DNA of 64,000 bases from Paenibacillus durus (lineage in GTDB: Bacteria; Bacillota; Bacilli; Paenibacillales; Paenibacillaceae), in the NCBI RefSeq assembly GCF_000756615.1, contig NZ_CP009288.1:1426001-1490000 (forward strand), given 5' to 3'. The position numbers and the translations under genes were made by a program. The notes below the pieces were generated by a model. That model searched no databases, was not told where the DNA came from, and worked only from the letters and a program-made list of their open reading frames with translations. Positions 25,057 to 35,500 of this stretch are shown here, piece after piece. Each line of letters opens with the position of its first letter. Positions within the stretch are counted from its first letter, which is position 1.

Positions 25057-27234
25057 ATGATGAAAAGCCGATGGATAATGGGAGCTCTGCTAGCTTTGTG
25101 TCTGCTGCTAAGCTCCTGGGACGACAACACAGCACTGGCAGAGATGCAGAACATAGAAGCGGCACTGAATACATCTGAGGTAATCGAGTCAAGCTCTGTA
25201 CCGTTAACCGTGCTAACGGCAGCAATGGACACGCCTTCGAACGAGGCTGTGATTCCCTACGAAGCAACCCGGAAAGCTGCACAGGAGAAAGCCGACCTCC
25301 TCACGAAAGCTTACGGTACGAACAGCGTGCAGTACGCCATTATCGATCATGGCAACATCGTCGTATCCGGCCAATCCGGCAAGAATGATGAGCAGGGACA
25401 GAAGCCGCTCACGAAAGACACGATGTACGGGATCGGCTCGACGAGTAAAATGTTTACCACGGTTGCCGTCATGCAGTTGGTCGACCAAGGGAAAATCGAT
25501 CTCGATACGCCAGTCGTCCAGTATATCTCCGAGTTTACGATGAAGGATGAACGTTACAAGCAGATTACGCCGCGCATGCTACTGAATCATTCTTCAGGAC
25601 TGAACGGATCATCGCTGACGAACGCCTTTTTATTCGAAGATAACGATACTTACGCCCACGACACACTGCTCAAGCAATTGGCCGGTCAGACCTTAAAGGC
25701 GGACCCGGGCGCTTATTCGGTTTACTGCAATGACGGATTTACGCTAGCCCAGATTCTAATCGAGCGAGTCAGCGGCATGGACTTTACATCTTATATCCAT
25801 AGATATATTACGGAACCTCTGGGTATGGCCAATACGAAGACGCCGCTCGATTCTCCGAACACAGCGAAGATGGCGGGACTCTATTATCCTACCTACACAG
25901 GACAACTCCCCAACGAGACAAGCAACGTGATCGGAGCGGGAGGCATATATTCCACGGCGGAAGACATGGCTCGATTCTCGCAAATTTTCACGGGGGAAGC
26001 GGAAGAAGTTTTGTCCGGTAAATCGGCTGCGGCCATGGCGCAAGACGAGTACAAGACGCCTTTGTGGCCTGACGATGAGGACAGCTCATTCGATTACGGA
26101 TACGGTCTCGGCTGGGACAACGTCAATCTGTATCCCTTCAGCGAATACGGGATGAAGGCGCTGACCAAAGGCGGGGACACGCTTCTCTATCACTCATCGC
26201 TCGTTGTGCTTCCCGAACAGGACATGGCGGCAGCTGTTGTCACTTCCGGCGGGAGCAGTACGATCGACCGGCTTCTGGCGAACGAAATCCTGCTTCAGGC
26301 GCTGAAGGAGAAAGGGACAATTGCCGAATTCAAGCCTGAGAAGTCATACGGCGCGCCGGTAAAGGCTGATATGCCGGAGTCCGTGCTGCAGTATTCGGGA
26401 ATCTATGGCGCGACCAGTACAAGCATAAAAATCGATATTACCGAAGAAGGCGTCATGTCCATCACTTCGGAGCAGTCGCCCGATAATCCAGCCCAGATCT
26501 TCGGGTATTCGGCGGACGGCACGTTCCGGAGTGCGGATGGGAATACGATGATTAGCTTCGTGACGGAAGAGAACGGCCGCACCTACTTATGGATACGTCA
26601 ATACGCTTCATTGCCGGGTCTTGGGCAAATGTCTATATCAGTGTACAACGCCGAGAAGCTCCAGCCCCAAGATCTTCCGGCAGAGACCAAAGAAGCATGG
26701 ATTCAGCGCGACGGCAAGAAGTATTATCGGCTGAATGAGAAGTATACGTCGCTCGTTTATTTGGTGTTGCCGCCCACCCAATTGAATGTGTCGAAACAAT
26801 TGCCGGGGTACGTGTTGGATAAGCGAATAACGGGCCCGAATACAGCAGTCTCCGAATTGCAAATTCCGGGAATGAGCGGGCGGGATCTCTCAGGGTATAT
26901 GTTCTTTAAACAGGACGGCGTTGAGTACCTGAATTTTGGTGGAAGGATCTTAGTGAACGAGGACGCCGTGAAGCCTATCAGCGTCGCTAAGAAGTCAATC
27001 GTTACTATTCCGTCGAGCGGCTACGCCAAATGGTATAAGATAAGCGACAAAGACGGGGGCAAGACCGTTAAGGTGAGCATGTCCTCGAACGCCTCCTTCG
27101 CCGTTTATAATGCAAAGGGAACATGCATCTACTTCAGTGTCATCGGAAGCAAGGATCAGGTCGCGCTGCCCGCGGGAGGATCCATTGTTTTCGCCGGGGA
27201 TGCCGGCACGAAGTTCGAGATTTTTGCGCAGTAA
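25057..27234 (+). CDS. Secreted serine hydrolase of the beta-lactamase/penicillin-binding protein class C family
   Basis: The 725-aa protein has an N-terminal signal sequence. The catalytic domain spans about 75-410: GIGSTSKMF with SxxK Ser128-Lys131, and YCN (Tyr223-Asn225), the usual YxN. The third motif near KGGDTLLYHSSLVV takes the place of KTG/HxG. An extra C-terminal region of about 300 residues has beta-rich repeats without a name I can give. Members act as D-aminopeptidases, esterases or transpeptidase-like enzymes outside the membrane. AAGGAGAG precedes ATG 25057. It follows the DUF1648 gene by 28 bp and may belong to the same transcript. Confidence 0.88.
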   Translation: MMKSRWIMGALLALCLLLSSWDDNTALAEMQNIEAALNTSEVIESSSVPLTVLTAAMDTPSNEAVIPYEATRKAAQEKADLLTKAYGTNSVQYAIIDHGNIVVSGQSGKNDEQGQKPLTKDTMYGIGSTSKMFTTVAVMQLVDQGKIDLDTPVVQYISEFTMKDERYKQITPRMLLNHSSGLNGSSLTNAFLFEDNDTYAHDTLLKQLAGQTLKADPGAYSVYCNDGFTLAQILIERVSGMDFTSYIHRYITEPLGMANTKTPLDSPNTAKMAGLYYPTYTGQLPNETSNVIGAGGIYSTAEDMARFSQIFTGEAEEVLSGKSAAAMAQDEYKTPLWPDDEDSSFDYGYGLGWDNVNLYPFSEYGMKALTKGGDTLLYHSSLVVLPEQDMAAAVVTSGGSSTIDRLLANEILLQALKEKGTIAEFKPEKSYGAPVKADMPESVLQYSGIYGATSTSIKIDITEEGVMSITSEQSPDNPAQIFGYSADGTFRSADGNTMISFVTEENGRTYLWIRQYASLPGLGQMSISVYNAEKLQPQDLPAETKEAWIQRDGKKYYRLNEKYTSLVYLVLPPTQLNVSKQLPGYVLDKRITGPNTAVSELQIPGMSGRDLSGYMFFKQDGVEYLNFGGRILVNEDAVKPISVAKKSIVTIPSSGYAKWYKISDKDGGKTVKVSMSSNASFAVYNAKGTCIYFSVIGSKDQVALPAGGSIVFAGDAGTKFEIFAQ

Positions 27235-27586
27235 CGTCGCAATAAGCATTTCATAACTGGCCAAGATACAGTCCTGCGTATAAGAAAGAAGATCCCTCAA
27301 GAAAAGTTGGATGAACTAAAAACATCCATAAAAAGTGCCTTGATTCATTCCGATAGGTGAACATTCAAATTACTGGGAACGATAGTTGAACAATGTGAGA
27401 TCAAAGAAGGGGCCACCCAGCAAAGGATGGCCCTTAAACTTGCCGTTATAGACAGCGCGGAGAACCGTACCACAAGTAATGGTAAACAGGGTTAGGCAAG
27501 AATTAATATTGGATAATCTCTTCATAAGCAGGTTAATGCAAAGGTAGATTTTTATTAACGGTATAACTTCTGTGCCTAGTAATGAA
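27235..27586. other. Intergenic stretch between convergent genes
   Basis: No gene is supported. A hairpin GGGCCA/TGGCCC around 27410-27433, without a clear T-run, may end the beta-lactamase-like transcript. Confidence 0.4.
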
Positions 27587-29008
27587 TCAATTATGTTCAG
27601 GTGACTTTTTTATAAACCAACCCAGCACCAAAATAAGTATTGCAAGAATAAATTCAATCCAAAAAACCGTTTGTAGACCGGAAACCATGCTTTGTGTCTT
27701 CTCATGCATCGCAGTGGGATCGAGCGCATGGTGAAGATAACGATTGGCTCCAGACGACATGATGCCGACGAACAATGCGATGCCAATTCCCCCTGCAATC
27801 TGTTGGAGTGTGTTGTATATGGCTGTGCCATAGGGGACCAAGTGACTCGGGAGTTGATTCAGTCCTGTCGTCTGGGCCGGCATGACGACGAATGACATGC
27901 CTAAGAATAAGAGGACATGACTCAACAGAACGGAACCTCGCGTTGTATAGCTGTCGATGCCGGTAAACAGCCACAACGATAGGGCGATCAAGAACAGTCC
28001 AGGTACAATGACGAATCTCGGCCCGAATTTATCGAGTAATTTCCCCGTCACCGGCATCATCATCCCGTTCAAAAGGCAGCCCGGCACCAGAAGTAAGCCT
28101 GTCGCGAATGCGGTCAACTGCATCACATCCTGCATATAGATTGGCAGCAATGTCGTTGTAGCGAATAGAACCATCATCAGGATGACAACCAATACCGCAA
28201 CCAGAGAAAAAGTGGGGTACCGGAATACGGAAAGATCGATCAATGGCTCTTGGATCGTGAGCTGTCGCCATACAAGTAAGATCAAGAAGAGGCTGCCTAT
28301 GACAATCGATCCGTAACCCTCAGGCTGGGTCCAGACATTTGTTTGGCTGAAGCCGTAGGTGACGCAACCGAAGCCGACGGTTGACATCACAATGGATAGA
28401 AGGTCGACCCTTGGCTTGGTCCGTTCTGTCACATTCTTCAAGTACATGAATGCATAAACAATCGAAAATAGTGCGACAGGAATCACCAGGTAGAATAGCC
28501 ATCGCCAGTTAAGGGTATCGATGACCAAACCCGACAAAGCCGGCCCGATGACAGGGGCGACCATGATGACCAGCCCCATGAGACCCATGGCCGCACCCCT
28601 GCGTTCGGGAGGATAGAGGGCGAGAATCGTATTCATCATCAACGGAATGAGTAATCCCGTCCCGCCAGCTTGAACAACCCTGCCCATCAGCAAGATTCCG
28701 AATCCCGGGGATACTGCGCACAAGCAGGTACCAGCCAAAAATAACGCCATCGCAGACAGAAACATCTGGCGAGTCGTGAACCATTGCTGCAATAATGCGG
28801 TCACCGGCACCAGTACGCCGATCACGAGCATATAACCCGTCGATAGCCATTGGATGGTCGCAGCCGCACGCCCGAATTCCCGCATCAGTCCAGGAAGCGC
28901 ATTGGTTAGTAAATTTTCGTTAAGAAACGCAACAAAGGCACCGATGAGTAGAGCGGATAACATCACCCCTCTCTTTATTCCGCTTACATCTTGAACCCGT
29001 TCATTCAT
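27587..29008 (-). CDS. DHA2 family multidrug efflux MFS transporter (EmrB/QacA-like)
   Basis: The predicted product is 473 aa with about 14 membrane helices. Helix 1 has FVAFLNENLLTNALPGLMRE, matching motif D1 of DHA2 pumps. GYMLVIGVLVPVTALLQQWF follows, and helix 5 holds motif C, MGLVIMVAPVIGPALSGLVI. Such proton-driven pumps export toxic cations or drugs. The start was placed at ATG 29008, with GGAGG six bases upstream; the longer frame to 29068 lacks one. No regulator is adjacent, but a collapsed second DHA2 gene lies 0.7 kb away in the opposite orientation. Confidence 0.9.
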   Translation of the reverse strand: MNERVQDVSGIKRGVMLSALLIGAFVAFLNENLLTNALPGLMREFGRAAATIQWLSTGYMLVIGVLVPVTALLQQWFTTRQMFLSAMALFLAGTCLCAVSPGFGILLMGRVVQAGGTGLLIPLMMNTILALYPPERRGAAMGLMGLVIMVAPVIGPALSGLVIDTLNWRWLFYLVIPVALFSIVYAFMYLKNVTERTKPRVDLLSIVMSTVGFGCVTYGFSQTNVWTQPEGYGSIVIGSLFLILLVWRQLTIQEPLIDLSVFRYPTFSLVAVLVVILMMVLFATTTLLPIYMQDVMQLTAFATGLLLVPGCLLNGMMMPVTGKLLDKFGPRFVIVPGLFLIALSLWLFTGIDSYTTRGSVLLSHVLLFLGMSFVVMPAQTTGLNQLPSHLVPYGTAIYNTLQQIAGGIGIALFVGIMSSGANRYLHHALDPTAMHEKTQSMVSGLQTVFWIEFILAILILVLGWFIKKSPEHN

Positions 29009-29263
29009 CTTCTTTCCTCCCCGAATGCTCATTGCGTTCTGTCCATTTTGTATATCCCTTATACCCACATCGCCTGAAGGAAATTTTACGTGAAGCGGGC
29101 TGAATTGGAAAAAGCGAAATTGCTCATCATACTCGGAAATTCATTCATATTTCGAGAACATAAGGGGGGCTCCCCCACTATGTTGCTCATTCGCACATTA
29201 TTTCTTGACAAGATGAGATTTGGGGATTATGATAACGTGCCGGTCAACTCTACAAGGTAAAAT

Positions 29264-29316
29264 AAAATCAAAAAGGCTGACTTTTCGTAGTGCCTTGGCA
29301 CCGGAATCGTCAGCCT
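29264..29316 (-). terminator. Rho-independent terminator of the 79-aa gene
   Basis: Read on the minus strand, AGGCTGAC pairs with GTCAGCCT around an inner GGTGCC/GGCAC stem, followed by TTTTTGATTTT. Confidence 0.85.
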
Positions 29317-29326
29317 ATCGTGCAAA

Positions 29327-29566
29327 TTATCCTACACCATCACTTTCTAACAAGGAATAAAAATTATCACGGTCTTCGTCATCAAATTTGCCAAGTGTCC
29401 GTACCCTAACATATTCATGTCCGCCATACATGTCTATTTCCTCACCGTACCTATTGTAGAGCGCGATCATATTGCCATCCTGATTCAACTCCATGTACCC
29501 GTAACATTTTGCTTCAGGCGCTTCACCGTAAAAGAGCGTAAATCTGATTTTGATCACTCTGTGCAT
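29327..29566 (-). CDS. Small hypothetical protein
   Basis: I do not recognise this 79-aa protein. It is predicted as a small beta-rich domain (FTLFYGEAPEAKCYGYMELN, GNMIALYNRYGEEIDMYGG) with an acidic C-terminal end. There is no signal peptide. AGGAGG lies seven bases before the ATG, and a strong terminator follows, so the gene is very probably real and monocistronic. The layout resembles small immunity or stress proteins, but that is only an impression. Confidence 0.75.
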   Translation of the reverse strand: MHRVIKIRFTLFYGEAPEAKCYGYMELNQDGNMIALYNRYGEEIDMYGGHEYVRVRTLGKFDDEDRDNFYSLLESDGVG

Positions 29567-29713
29567 GCAGATCCTCCTTTTCTGTCTTTCGTATTGGCTT
29601 TGAATTTATACAGTATCCTCCATAAAATGTCAACAGATAAAGTTTCCACCCGATTAGAAAAAGAAATAGTACTTGATAGTAGCTATATCAGCAGAATAAA
29701 ACGATTGTGTTAA

Positions 29714-30599
29714 TTGCTAGGTTTACTTCTTGTAAGAAGGGTCGTACACAATACTAAAACCCTTATCACACTTACGAAGAGCTACATTGTGATCATGCTC
29801 ATCGGTGCTCCGATCGTCATCATCGGGGATTTGGTTCCGCCCCGTGAGCGTTCACGCTATCAGGGATTAACCGGTTTGGTACCAGCTATTGCGCTAATCG
29901 CCGGGCCTTTTCTTGGGGGATTTATTTCGGATTACACTTCATGGCGCTGGGTATTTTTCATCAACCTGCCGATTGGCGTCATTGCCCAGCTACTGATTGT
30001 CATGCGCATGCAGCTTCCCAAAGGCAGCAACAATAGCAGTATCGATTGGCTGGGAGGGATTTTCGCAGCTGTCTCCACGACAGCGCTGCTTGATGATCGG
30101 CATCATGATTACTTCCGCAATGTCTGGAGTACTCATAGCCAAAACCGGACGCTATAAGTACTGGCCTGCCTTTGGAGCTGTACTCATTATTGGCGGGCTG
30201 TGGTTACTTGGCGGGATTACGGTTCATACCTCGGATTGGGTCATTATTATCGCTATGTTCATTGCGGGCCTTGGACAAGGCGCCATGATCCAAGTGGCCT
30301 TGCTTGCTGGGCAAAATGCCGTACCCTACAAGAATATCGGTGCCGCAACCGGTGCGTTGAACTTTTTCAAGAGTTTGGGCGGGGCTTTCGGAGCAGCCAT
30401 ATTTGCCGCAATCTTGACACACGAGCGAGGATCAAGTGTCGCGCCGGATGCGATAGCCCGCGCTTTTGGCCATACCTTCATGTGGGTCATTCCCTTCATG
30501 CTTGTCTCCTTCATCCTGGCGCTGGTCATGAAAGAAAAGCCGCTCTCTGAGGAAATAGAGAAAATCGCTTCCGGTCAAGAGACAGCGCCTGAATTCTAA
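29714..30599 (+). pseudogene. Collapsed DHA2 family MFS transporter
   Basis: From about 29800 the frame reads motif-A-like and helix 5 sequence (DLVPPRERSRYQGLTG, IAGPFLGGFISDYTSWRWVF) up to the sequence AAVSTTALL near 30095. There the text jumps directly to late-helix sequence (LMIGIMITSAMSGVLIAKTG), which continues in another frame to the stop at 30597-30599. Helices 1-3 and roughly helices 7-10 are missing, and the join is out of frame. So the gene has lost its 5' end and an internal block. It is not a functional transporter. Confidence 0.82.
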
Positions 30600-30769
30600 A
30601 GGACAGAAGGCAAGAGAGCTGTTTGGACGAATTTGTAGAGACCACTACGGCCTGAGTCTGGCCGCCAGACGTTGAACAGTTTCCTCTTGCATCAGCTTTT
30701 TAATGATAAGGGAGCCATTTTTTTGTAATGTTTGAACTTGCCGTTACACCATTATTATTTTCAACCCGC

Positions 30770-31807
30770 TCAACTAAAATGCTCCAATACAATCTTCCCG
30801 ATGGTTTTTCCCGACTCGATTTTTGCATGGGCAAGTTTCAAGTTAGCGGCATTAATCGGAGAAAGTCTCTCGGTAACAGCGGTGCGGATTTTCCCTGCGT
30901 CTACAAGTTCGGCCAGTAGATTCAGCAGACGATGCTGTTCTAAGATGTCCTCTGTATTGAAAGTGGACCGTGTAAACATGGTCTCCCAAACAACCGTAAC
31001 GCTCTTGCTCTTCAATAAGTTTAGTGCAACAGGCGCTTCGTTCTCCACGATGAGACAGATCTTTCCTTGTGGAGCGATAACCTGCGTCATGTTGTGCCAA
31101 TGCTGATCCGTATGGTTCAAGCAAAAGATATAGTCGACATGGTCGAAGCCGAGTTTCTGCAATTGAGGAAGGAATTCCTCGTAATGATTGATCACATACT
31201 GGGCGCCCAGCTCTTCAACCCATTGAATCGATTCTGGTCTGGACGCCGTTCCGATTACGGTGAGTCCCGCCAGACGGGCAAGCTGCAGCGCGATGGATCC
31301 AACGCCCCCTGCGGCACCGATGATCAAGATCGATTTGTTCTTGTTGGATTCCGGAGCTTGAGAAATGCCTAGCCGATCAAAAAGACTCTCCCAAGCCGTG
31401 ATCGTTGTTAACGGCAGCGATGCGGCATTTGCAAAATCTAGTGTTGACGGCTTTCGTCCAACGATCCGTTCATCCACCAAGTGAAACTCGCTATTGCATC
31501 CTGGCCGAATAAGGCTTCCCGCATAAAAGACTTCATCACCCGGCTGGAAAAGCGTACATTCAGGGCCGACTTGCTCGATAACGCCGGCCACATCCCAACC
31601 GAGTATATAGGGACCCTCACCAGCTTGATCGTATGCACGTACGATGGGATCGGCTGGGTTGGCGGAAATGGCTTTTACTTCAACGAGGATATCGCGGCCA
31701 TGCGGGGCGGGTTTAGGCACTTCTATATCTAACAGACTTTCAGGATGCTCGATTGAAAGAAACTTATAATAACCTACCGCCCGCATCATTTCTGGCTTTT
31801 TACTCAT
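30770..31807 (-). CDS. Zinc-type alcohol dehydrogenase-like / quinone oxidoreductase (MDR superfamily)
   Basis: The predicted product is 345 aa of the medium-chain dehydrogenase/reductase superfamily. It has the GroES-like N-terminal part (DILVEVKAISANPADPIVRA, GWDVAGVIEQVG) and a Rossmann domain (IIGAAGGVGSIALQLARLAG). The structural Cys cluster and usual catalytic zinc ligands are not seen, so it groups with zinc-free quinone oxidoreductases (ZADH1/YhdH-like), which reduce quinones or enones with NADPH. The start was set at ATG 31807, eight bases from AGGA. It is divergent from an HxlR-type regulator, which commonly controls such reductases. Confidence 0.88.
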   Translation of the reverse strand: MSKKPEMMRAVGYYKFLSIEHPESLLDIEVPKPAPHGRDILVEVKAISANPADPIVRAYDQAGEGPYILGWDVAGVIEQVGPECTLFQPGDEVFYAGSLIRPGCNSEFHLVDERIVGRKPSTLDFANAASLPLTTITAWESLFDRLGISQAPESNKNKSILIIGAAGGVGSIALQLARLAGLTVIGTASRPESIQWVEELGAQYVINHYEEFLPQLQKLGFDHVDYIFCLNHTDQHWHNMTQVIAPQGKICLIVENEAPVALNLLKSKSVTVVWETMFTRSTFNTEDILEQHRLLNLLAELVDAGKIRTAVTERLSPINAANLKLAHAKIESGKTIGKIVLEHFS

Positions 31808-31898
31808 ATTCATCATCCTTTTTTTATGATTTGCTCTCAGCCACCTCATTATAGTTTAATAAGTAATATACAAAAAGTACGCAAATATATCATATTAA

Positions 31899-31914
31899 GT
31901 ATCAATAAAGATAC
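31899..31914. promoter_or_regulatory. Inverted repeat in the divergent oxidoreductase/HxlR promoter region
   Basis: GTATC-AATAAA-GATAC is a perfect palindrome 19 bp before the hxlR-type ATG. Another short palindrome, GTAATATAC, lies at 31863-31871. Either could be bound by the HxlR protein. Confidence 0.4.
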
Positions 31915-31933
31915 CTAGAAGGGGTGCTTCGTA

Positions 31934-32293
31934 ATGACAAATCCTTCAGAAAGAAAGTGTCCAGTGGAAACAACCATGGGTGTCATCGGCGGCAAATGGA
32001 AGGGAGTTATTATTTATTATTTGTTGAGCGGGACCAAGCGATTCAATGAGCTTCGCAAGATCTACCCCCAAGTTACTCATCATACCCTGACCCTTCAGTT
32101 GAGAGACCTAGAACGCGAAGGGATTATTGCAAGAAAGACGTATAGTCAGGTGCCGCCCAAGGTGGAGTATTCGTTAACGGAGTTTGGGAGAACGCTGGAG
32201 CCCATCATTCTCTTAATGAAAGAATGGGGAGACAAATATGAAGTGCGGGTGAATGAAAGTCATCATCAATTGGAGACTAGTGAGAGTGAGTAA
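31934..32293 (+). CDS. HxlR family transcriptional regulator
   Basis: The 119-aa winged-helix protein shows the family signature CPVETTMGVIGGKWKGVIIY, followed by GTKRFNELRKIYPQVTHHTL (recognition helix) and PPKVEYSLTEFGRTL (wing). In many HxlR/YodB proteins the early Cys senses electrophiles or diamide; here it is Cys10 (ERKCPVE). ATG 31934 is preceded by AGAAGGGG. It is divergent from the quinone-oxidoreductase-like gene and probably represses it until stress modifies Cys10. Confidence 0.92.
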   Translation: MTNPSERKCPVETTMGVIGGKWKGVIIYYLLSGTKRFNELRKIYPQVTHHTLTLQLRDLEREGIIARKTYSQVPPKVEYSLTEFGRTLEPIILLMKEWGDKYEVRVNESHHQLETSESE

Positions 32294-32412
32294 CTGGATT
32301 CAAGTTCAAGTTGGAAAGATAGCAAGAAACGTTTTCTACTATTGAGTGAAAACTTGCCATTAAAGGCAGCACGGTTAACCGTATCTCAAATAGGATATTT
32401 TCACAAAATCAA

Positions 32413-32447
32413 ATGAAAAAGGGAGCCGGACACATCCGACTCCCTTA
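32413..32447 (-). terminator. Rho-independent terminator of the SLH protein gene
   Basis: On the minus strand AAGGGAGTCGG pairs with CCGGCTCCCTT and is followed by TTTCATTTGATTTT. It may also stop the hxlR-type transcript from the other side. Confidence 0.8.
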
Positions 32448-32518
32448 GGTTTAGTCCGAAGACATTCAGCACTATTCTCTATCTAGAGGATACAATTCAG
32501 CCGCGAAAGAACGCCTTC

Positions 32519-35500
32519 CTAAATGAGTTCGGACTTCTGAAGGAACCTCTGAATAATAACTGCAACTTCGGCTCTCGTAATGAATGCTTTTGGAGCGAGC
32601 TCCATCTCATTTCTGCCTGTAACCATTCCCGATTGCAGACAGTCGGCAATACTCTCCTTGGCCCAATTGGAAGCATTCGCTGCATCTTTAAATGGAGCAA
32701 GCGCTGCATTTATCTCCTGGGTAAGGAGCTTGGTTTTCAAACCGGTCAGTGTCATTGCTTTTGATATCATCGTCATTGCCTGTTCCCTTGTGACTTTGTC
32801 CGTTGGATGAAAGCTGCCATCTTCAAAACCGCTAAGCAATTGGTTGGCGTATGCAGTTTGAATGGCATCGCTATACCAATCGGAAGCTTTTACATCCGGG
32901 AATGCGGTTCCTCCATTCACGAGCTTCACTCCTAGTCCTCGAACAAGGATGGCCGCAAACTCTGCACGTGTAATGTCTTGATTGGGGGCATACCTCCCAT
33001 TGTCGAACCCGTTAATGATCATGCGCGAGCCCAAATCATTGATTGCAGATTTCGCCCAGTGGCTGGCGGCATCTTGAAATTCGACCGGATGTGAAATGAT
33101 AGCGTACGTGCTACCCGACAAGCTCTTGATTTTCGCATAATATTTCCCATCCATAACGGCAAGCTTGGTTGGCATTGAGTAAACTGATCCATCCGGTTCC
33201 ACCACAATGCCGGTTGTGACCTGGTTGGCGTCAATGCTATTGGGAACGCTATCGGAAATCGCTATTGTGCGTTCTACATATGCGTTGAACCGGGACACTT
33301 CCAAGCTGCTATCATGATATGCCGCACGTACTGTAAAGTTAAGCGGAGGAGCAACAAGCTTGAAATTGCCTTTGAATGCCGCATTTTCGATCGTTTGCAG
33401 CATGTCTGCCGAAGGAGCCGCGATTTCAATTTGAACGACCAAATCCTGTAGTAGTGCCGATTGTCCCAACTGTTTAGAGATAGATTCTATATTGATTTGC
33501 TGGGCAGGCAGCGTATAGGTCGCCTGATCGGTTTGGATTTTCACTACCGCCTGATTTTGCTCCAGAGTTTTGATCATCTGACCGTTGAACTCACCGATGA
33601 CGACATCCGATCCCGGACTGAATGGAAACGTAATTATTGTACCCGGACTTGCCGCTTCAAAAAGCTCCATAAATTTGGCCGGGTCTAGTGAAATCGTGGT
33701 AACCGATTGATTGTTAACCCGGGTTGTTGTTGCTAATCCCCAATTTTTGGCTTCTCCATTGACCAGGATATTCACAACTGCACTAGCAGTCCCTGTTGTA
33801 ACGGGATTTGCCGGTGTATCGTTATCCTCGTTGCCGCGGGTCCCGCTATCGTTACCGTTCCCATCTCCGGCATTTGATGATGGTCCTGGAATAATCACGT
33901 TGGAAACGGCTGATCCGGCGCTTTTCCCTGCGCTGTTGACCGCTTTTACCGTAAACGTATAAGCAGTGCCGTTCGATAAGCCCGTAACGGTAATTGGGCT
34001 GCTTGTTCCTTCGGCAATGATATTGCCCGGCGAAGCGATAACTTCGTATCCGATGATCGGGCTTCCGCCATTGTTCGATGGAGCAGTAAAAGAAACGGTA
34101 GCTTGGCTGTTTCCCGCAATCGCGCTTACGTCCGTTGGAGCGGCCGGAACGGTTCTCGGCGTTGCGCTCACTTCATTGGAAGCCGCGCTGTCCCCTCCCG
34201 GATTGGTCGCTTTAATGACAAAGTAGCTCGTAGTGCCATTGGTCAAGCCTGTTACATCAAAATCGTAAGTTGACCCGGTAACGGTAGCGGCTTCGGGACC
34301 ATAAGTGCCGGATGTTAAGCTTTGGTAGATTTTGTATCCCGTAGAGCCATCTACAGGACTCCAGGCAAGTTGTACATGTCCGTCACCGGCAACAGCGGAG
34401 TTCAGGGCCGGTGGAGTTGTATCCTTCACAAATAGGGTAAACAGAGCGTTCGTTCCCTTATTCATCACAAAAGTAATTACATGATTGCCCGTTTTTAATG
34501 TAGCCAAGTATTCCTTATGAATGGTTACTGTATTTGCGGATAATGTGTAGCTGGAAGGTTCCAGGATCGTGTCGTCAAGCTTTATGGCCGACAATGTATT
34601 GCCGTTCAAGGTAAGGGTCGTCACGACGTCTTGATAGTGCCCTTCCGCAGTATTGGACGAATATTTGTCAAAAGTGCCCGATGCCGGGTTGATCGTACTA
34701 TCCTGCAGCCGTGTAACCGAAATCGTATACCGCTTGATGTAGCCCGGATCTTCCGCTGTCACTTCTATGGTGATGAGATTGCTGCCTGGAGTCAGCGGCA
34801 CATCTATTCCGTGTCCATTCGTCACCGTCATGTAGCTGCCTCCATTAACCCGAACCTTTACCGTTGATGCCGGATCGGCTGCCGTTGGAATTACCGTTAA
34901 TGAATCGGCAGCATAAGCCACACTTGCCAATGTATAAGCGTTCGTACCTGTTGCAAAAGCCGGACTTAACATGTTTCCGGGAACGCTGAGATTGCTCAAG
35001 CCGGCATTCGTGCTGGGTGCGGCTCGTGTCACCGTTATCGTATACGTCTTATTCGCCGTAAGATCATAGGATGCGGTCACGATCACTATCGTATTGCTTC
35101 CGACATTTAAAGGAATTGAACTGGATGCAGCACCATCGGTCGCCGCTGTTCCGTTGATTGTCAAAGAGGCTGCGGGATCATCCAGCACCCCGGTGAACGA
35201 AATGCTGCTCGTTGTATAAGGTACGTGTGCTGTGTAATTCATTACCGAGGATTGAAAACCCGGGCTTAACGTTGCATCATCTGAATGTAAATCAATCAAA
35301 TCCGCGTCATTGGTCAGTGGATAATATACATGAATTGTATACGTTTTGGTTGCCGTTAAATCCGCCGAAGTTACCTTGAATTGAAACGTATTATCTCCCC
35401 GGTTTGTCGGGAGATACCCGGTCGATGTATTGGAAGGGAGTCCAGTCCAAGAACCTCCATTCATCGAATACTCCATCGCAGCTCCGGAATTTGCAGGAAT

